Below, one piece after another: positions 61,662 through 64,000 of a stretch of DNA of 64,000 nt. The notes below the pieces were generated by a model, which ran no database searches, was not told the DNA's origin, and saw only the letters and a program-made list of their open reading frames with translations. Source of the stretch: Pseudomonas sp. B33.4. GTDB lineage: Bacteria > Pseudomonadota > Gammaproteobacteria > Pseudomonadales > Pseudomonadaceae. A program made the position numbers and the translations under genes. The stretch is taken from positions 1,975,001-2,039,000 of the forward strand of contig NZ_CP140706.1 of assembly GCF_034555375.1 (NCBI RefSeq). Reading direction: 5' to 3'. Positions within the stretch are counted from its first letter, which is position 1; the number at the start of each line of letters is the position of its first letter.

Positions 61662-61752
61662 TTGTAGGAGTGAGCCTGCTCGCGATAGCTTTCTTTCGGT
61701 CACTTCATCAGCGACTGACAGACCGCTATCGCGAGCAGGCTCACTCCTACAG
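61662..61752. repeat. REPIN (GTAGGAGTGAGCCTGCTCGCG class)
   Basis: TTGTAGGAGTGAGCCTGCTC with its inverse ending 61752; the same class as the copy in the prp operon at 30861. Confidence 0.85.
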
Positions 61753-61781
61753 GTTATGCGCTCGGCACAAAAATCCATGCA

Positions 61782-61808
61782 ATAAAAAGGGCTCCTCGAA
61801 GGAGCCCC
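61782..61808 (-). terminator. intrinsic terminator of rmf
   Basis: GGGCTCCT/AGGAGCCC hairpin; read on the minus strand it is followed by five T. It is 85 bp past the rmf stop. Confidence 0.75.
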
Positions 61809-61892
61809 TGGGCCGTAGCCCGCCGTCCGGGAAGGACGTGCATGGTAAGTCGTTACAAATTCAGATTGTCGTGTCGGAATTAATGCCCTGTG

Positions 61893-62108
61893 TCAGCCGA
61901 CGGCGTGAAGTTCGTTGAGTCTGTGGATTCCCGCAGTGCCGGTCATACCGTCCCAGTTGTCGCCGCGTCCTTCTCGCCAGCCGTTAATCCAGGCTTGACG
62001 TACCGACGGTAGAGTAAATGGGCAAAGCTCACGGGATTTGCCACCAACGCCATATTGATATCCGCGCAAAAATGCTCTTTCCAACGGATCACGCTTAAGT
62101 CTTCTCAT
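61893..62108 (-). CDS. rmf: ribosome modulation factor
   Basis: 71 residues, MRRLKRDPLERAFLRGYQYG, then GGKSRELCPF, RQAWINGWREGRGDNWDG. The charged N-terminus and this middle block are the RMF signature. It dimerises 70S ribosomes into 100S hibernating particles in stationary phase. A structured 5' leader precedes it, and it has its own terminator. Confidence 0.95.
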   Translation of the reverse strand: MRRLKRDPLERAFLRGYQYGVGGKSRELCPFTLPSVRQAWINGWREGRGDNWDGMTGTAGIHRLNELHAVG

Positions 62109-62189
62109 AGGGTGTTTCCCTCACTTGTTGACTGTTTTGTGTCGCGTTGACCTCAACTGAGGTCTGGCAGAAGAAACCTGCCATGGTGC

Positions 62190-62241
62190 GGCTCGCTGCC
62201 GGCGTGGCGAGCCAAGGTGTTGACGCCGTTGCGACGTCAAC
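62190..62241 (-). promoter_or_regulatory. structured 5' region upstream of rmf (possible rmf RNA motif)
   Basis: Two hairpins in the upstream region on the minus strand: GGCTCGC/GCGAGCC (62190-62213) and GTTGACG/CGTCAAC (62219-62241). A conserved RNA structure upstream of rmf (the rmf RNA motif) is known from Pseudomonas; assignment of these hairpins to it is my inference. Confidence 0.4.
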
Positions 62242-62440
62242 CTGTGTTCAGTTCTAACCAATGAGTCACACCGAGGGAATGATCGTTTTGTCATAAGGAC
62301 GTAACGAAATTAGTGCTACAGCCATAAGTAACGACGGGTTTCATGCACGGTTTTTCAGCAAACCCCGGTATGATCGGCCCCGCGCTGCATGATGGGGTTA
62401 ATTCTTTAGTGAGAATGACCCACGTTTGCGCTGGGGTATA

Positions 62441-62613
62441 AAGCGACGAAGGGTCGCTTCAAGACTTTTTGTTTCATCAACTTTTTTATCTGTTCCGGCA
62501 TCTAAGCTCTTTTAACCCGAGCAGCGGAGATGGAACGGCACACCTTCGTGCCACGCGGGCGTTCTTTTAGAAAAGCGCCTGATTGAAAACCGGATCGGCA
62601 ATGCGTTGCCGAT
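62441..62613 (+). promoter_or_regulatory. hairpin-rich leader upstream of rlmL
   Basis: Four hairpins in a row before the rlmL start: AAGCGAC/GTCGCTT (62441-62459), GGCAC/GTGCC (62537-62552), GGCG..TTTT/AAAAG.CGCC (62558-62579) and ATCGGCA/TGCCGAT (62594-62613). The first is followed by a T-rich stretch. No gene is visible in 62109-62640. Confidence 0.4.
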
Positions 62614-62640
62614 TCACTAGCCAAAGGCTCTGGAAATACC

Positions 62641-64000
62641 ATGTCCGACCGTTTCGAACTCTTCCTCACTTGCCCTAAAGGCCTTGAAGGCCTGCTCATC
62701 GAGGAAGCCGTCGGGCTTGGCCTTGAAGAAGCGCGCGAGCACACTTCCGCCGTGCGTGGCATGGCGACCATGGAAACCGCTTATCGCCTGTGCCTCTGGT
62801 CGCGTCTGGCCAACCGTGTGCTGCTGGTGCTCAAGCGCTTCCCGATGAAAGACGCTGAAGACCTGTACCACGGCGTGCTCGACATCGACTGGCAGGATCA
62901 CATGCTCAGCGACGGCACCCTGGCCGTTGAATTCAGTGGCCACGGTTCTGGCATCGACAACACCCACTTCGGCGCCTTGAAAGTCAAAGACGCCATCGTC
63001 GACAAACTGCGCACGCCGCAGGGCGACCGTCCGTCGATCGACAAACTCAACCCGGATCTGCGCATTCACCTGCGTCTGGATCGCGGCGAAGCGATTCTCT
63101 CCCTCGACCTCTCCGGCCATAGCCTGCACCAGCGCGGTTATCGCTTGCAGCAAGGCGCAGCGCCGCTGAAAGAAAACCTCGCGGCGGCGATTCTGATCCG
63201 TTCCGGCTGGCCACGTATTGCCGCTGAAGGCGGCGCGCTGGCTGACCCGATGTGCGGTGTTGGTACGTTCCTCGTCGAAGCAGCGATGATCGCCGCCGAT
63301 ATGGCGCCGAACCTGCGTCGTGAGCAGTGGGGCTTCACTGCCTGGCTCGGTCATGTTCCGGCGTTGTGGAAAAAACTCCACGAAGAAGCCGTTGAACGCG
63401 CCGCTGCCGGTCTGGCCAGGCCACCGCTGTGGATTCGCGGTTACGAAGCCGACCCACGGCTGATTCAGCCGGGCCGCAACAACGTTGAACGTGCCGGCCT
63501 GAGCGAGTGGATCAAGATCTACCAGGGCGAAGTCGCGACCTTCGAGCCGCGCCCGGATCAGAACCAGAAAGGTCTGGTCATCTGCAACCCGCCGTACGGT
63601 GAGCGTCTCGGCGATGAAGCCAGCCTGCTGTATCTCTACCAGAACCTCGGCGAGCGCCTGCGTCAGGCCTGCCTGAACTGGGAAGCGGCGGTGTTCACCG
63701 GCGCGCCGGATCTGGGCAAGCGCATGGGCATCCGCAGCCACAAACAGTATTCGTTCTGGAACGGCGCGTTGCCGTGCAAACTGCTGTTGATCAAGGTGCT
63801 GCCGGATCAGTTCGTCACTGGCGAGCGGCGTACGCCGGAACAGCGTCAGGCCGAGCGCGAGCAAGCGGCTTACGATCAAACCCCGGACGAGCCGCAAGAG
63901 CGCAAGTTCAACAAGAACGGCAACCCGATCAAGCCGACGCCAGCCCCGGCACCGGTGATCGAGCAACCGCGCTTGAGCGAAGGCGGGCAGATGTTTGCCA
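62641..64000 (+). CDS. rlmL: 23S rRNA (guanine-2445-N2 / guanine-2069-N7) methyltransferase, truncated by window edge
   Basis: The frame starts at ATG 62641 (MSDRFELFLTCPKGLEGLL) and runs off the window after ~453 codons; the full RlmKL fusion is about 750 residues. Seen here: the N-terminal THUMP domain, the LADPMCGVGTFLVEAAMIAA SAM-binding motif and VICNPPYGERLGDEASL (NPPY catalytic motif of the m2G2445 domain). The second, m7G2069, domain lies beyond the edge. It modifies 23S rRNA during ribosome assembly, and is preceded by a hairpin-rich leader. Confidence 0.95.
   Translation, partial: MSDRFELFLTCPKGLEGLLIEEAVGLGLEEAREHTSAVRGMATMETAYRLCLWSRLANRVLLVLKRFPMKDAEDLYHGVLDIDWQDHMLSDGTLAVEFSGHGSGIDNTHFGALKVKDAIVDKLRTPQGDRPSIDKLNPDLRIHLRLDRGEAILSLDLSGHSLHQRGYRLQQGAAPLKENLAAAILIRSGWPRIAAEGGALADPMCGVGTFLVEAAMIAADMAPNLRREQWGFTAWLGHVPALWKKLHEEAVERAAAGLARPPLWIRGYEADPRLIQPGRNNVERAGLSEWIKIYQGEVATFEPRPDQNQKGLVICNPPYGERLGDEASLLYLYQNLGERLRQACLNWEAAVFTGAPDLGKRMGIRSHKQYSFWNGALPCKLLLIKVLPDQFVTGERRTPEQRQAEREQAAYDQTPDEPQERKFNKNGNPIKPTPAPAPVIEQPRLSEGGQMFA

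Overview
The window is a chromosomal segment of a Pseudomonas, most like the P. fluorescens group. It is GC-rich and carries fluorescens-type intergenic REP/REPIN palindromes. Its right half follows the gene order I recall from P. aeruginosa PAO1 (ppsR/ppsA, estX-like, rraA, cmaX-cfrX-cmpX-sigX-oprF, cobA, nasC-nirD-nirB, kinase, nasA, nasT-nasS). Assignments come from reading translated motifs by eye; no database search was run.

Layout. 1-5.6 kb: the 3' part of a FadB/FadJ-type beta-oxidation gene, a class I glutamine amidotransferase, a CorA channel, a PlsC acyltransferase, a crotonase-fold protein and tRNA-Ser(GGA). 5.6-8.6 kb: a small accessory patch 3' of the tRNA, with a PAAR-toxin effector, an overlapping candidate immunity gene, YbjQ and gene remnants. 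8.6-15.4 kb: two tandem glycine-zipper lipoprotein-like/exported proteins, a small acidic protein, and a 1590-residue Rhs protein with an AT-rich ParB-like toxin tip and its immunity gene. 15.6-24.2 kb: HAD phosphatase, SDR/LysR pair, hydantoin/allantoin racemase with an NCS1 permease, cysH, thrH and pabB. 24.6-27.7 kb: a three-gene operon of retropepsin-like protease, inactive transglutaminase membrane protein and RimK-like ATP-grasp ligase. 28.0-36.7 kb: the 2-methylcitrate propionate operon (gntR-prpB-prpC-acnD-prpF-prpD). 36.7-39.1 kb: an EamA exporter divergent from a MocR-type regulator. 39.2-48.4 kb: gluconeogenic ppsA with its regulator, then the envelope-stress cluster ending in sigX and oprF. 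48.5-60.4 kb: the nitrate assimilation region. 60.6-64 kb: pyrD, rmf and the 5' part of rlmL.

How it fits together. Nitrate enters through NasA, is reduced by NasC and NirBD (with CobA making siroheme precursor), and is sensed by NasS/NasT. Both nitrate operons show a -24/-12 sigma54 promoter followed by a leader with two hexaloop hairpins and an intrinsic terminator, exactly the RNA target expected for the ANTAR protein NasT encoded next to them. A third -24/-12 promoter with an overlapping palindromic operator precedes the NCS1 permease/racemase pair, implying nitrogen control of nucleobase or hydantoin uptake.

The most unusual things are the two toxin/immunity pairs with sharp composition change, three composite repeat elements bounded by the same inverted repeat but holding different tandem arrays (one lies inside the prp operon), the ATP-grasp/transglutaminase/retropepsin operon of unknown substrate, and several structured leaders.
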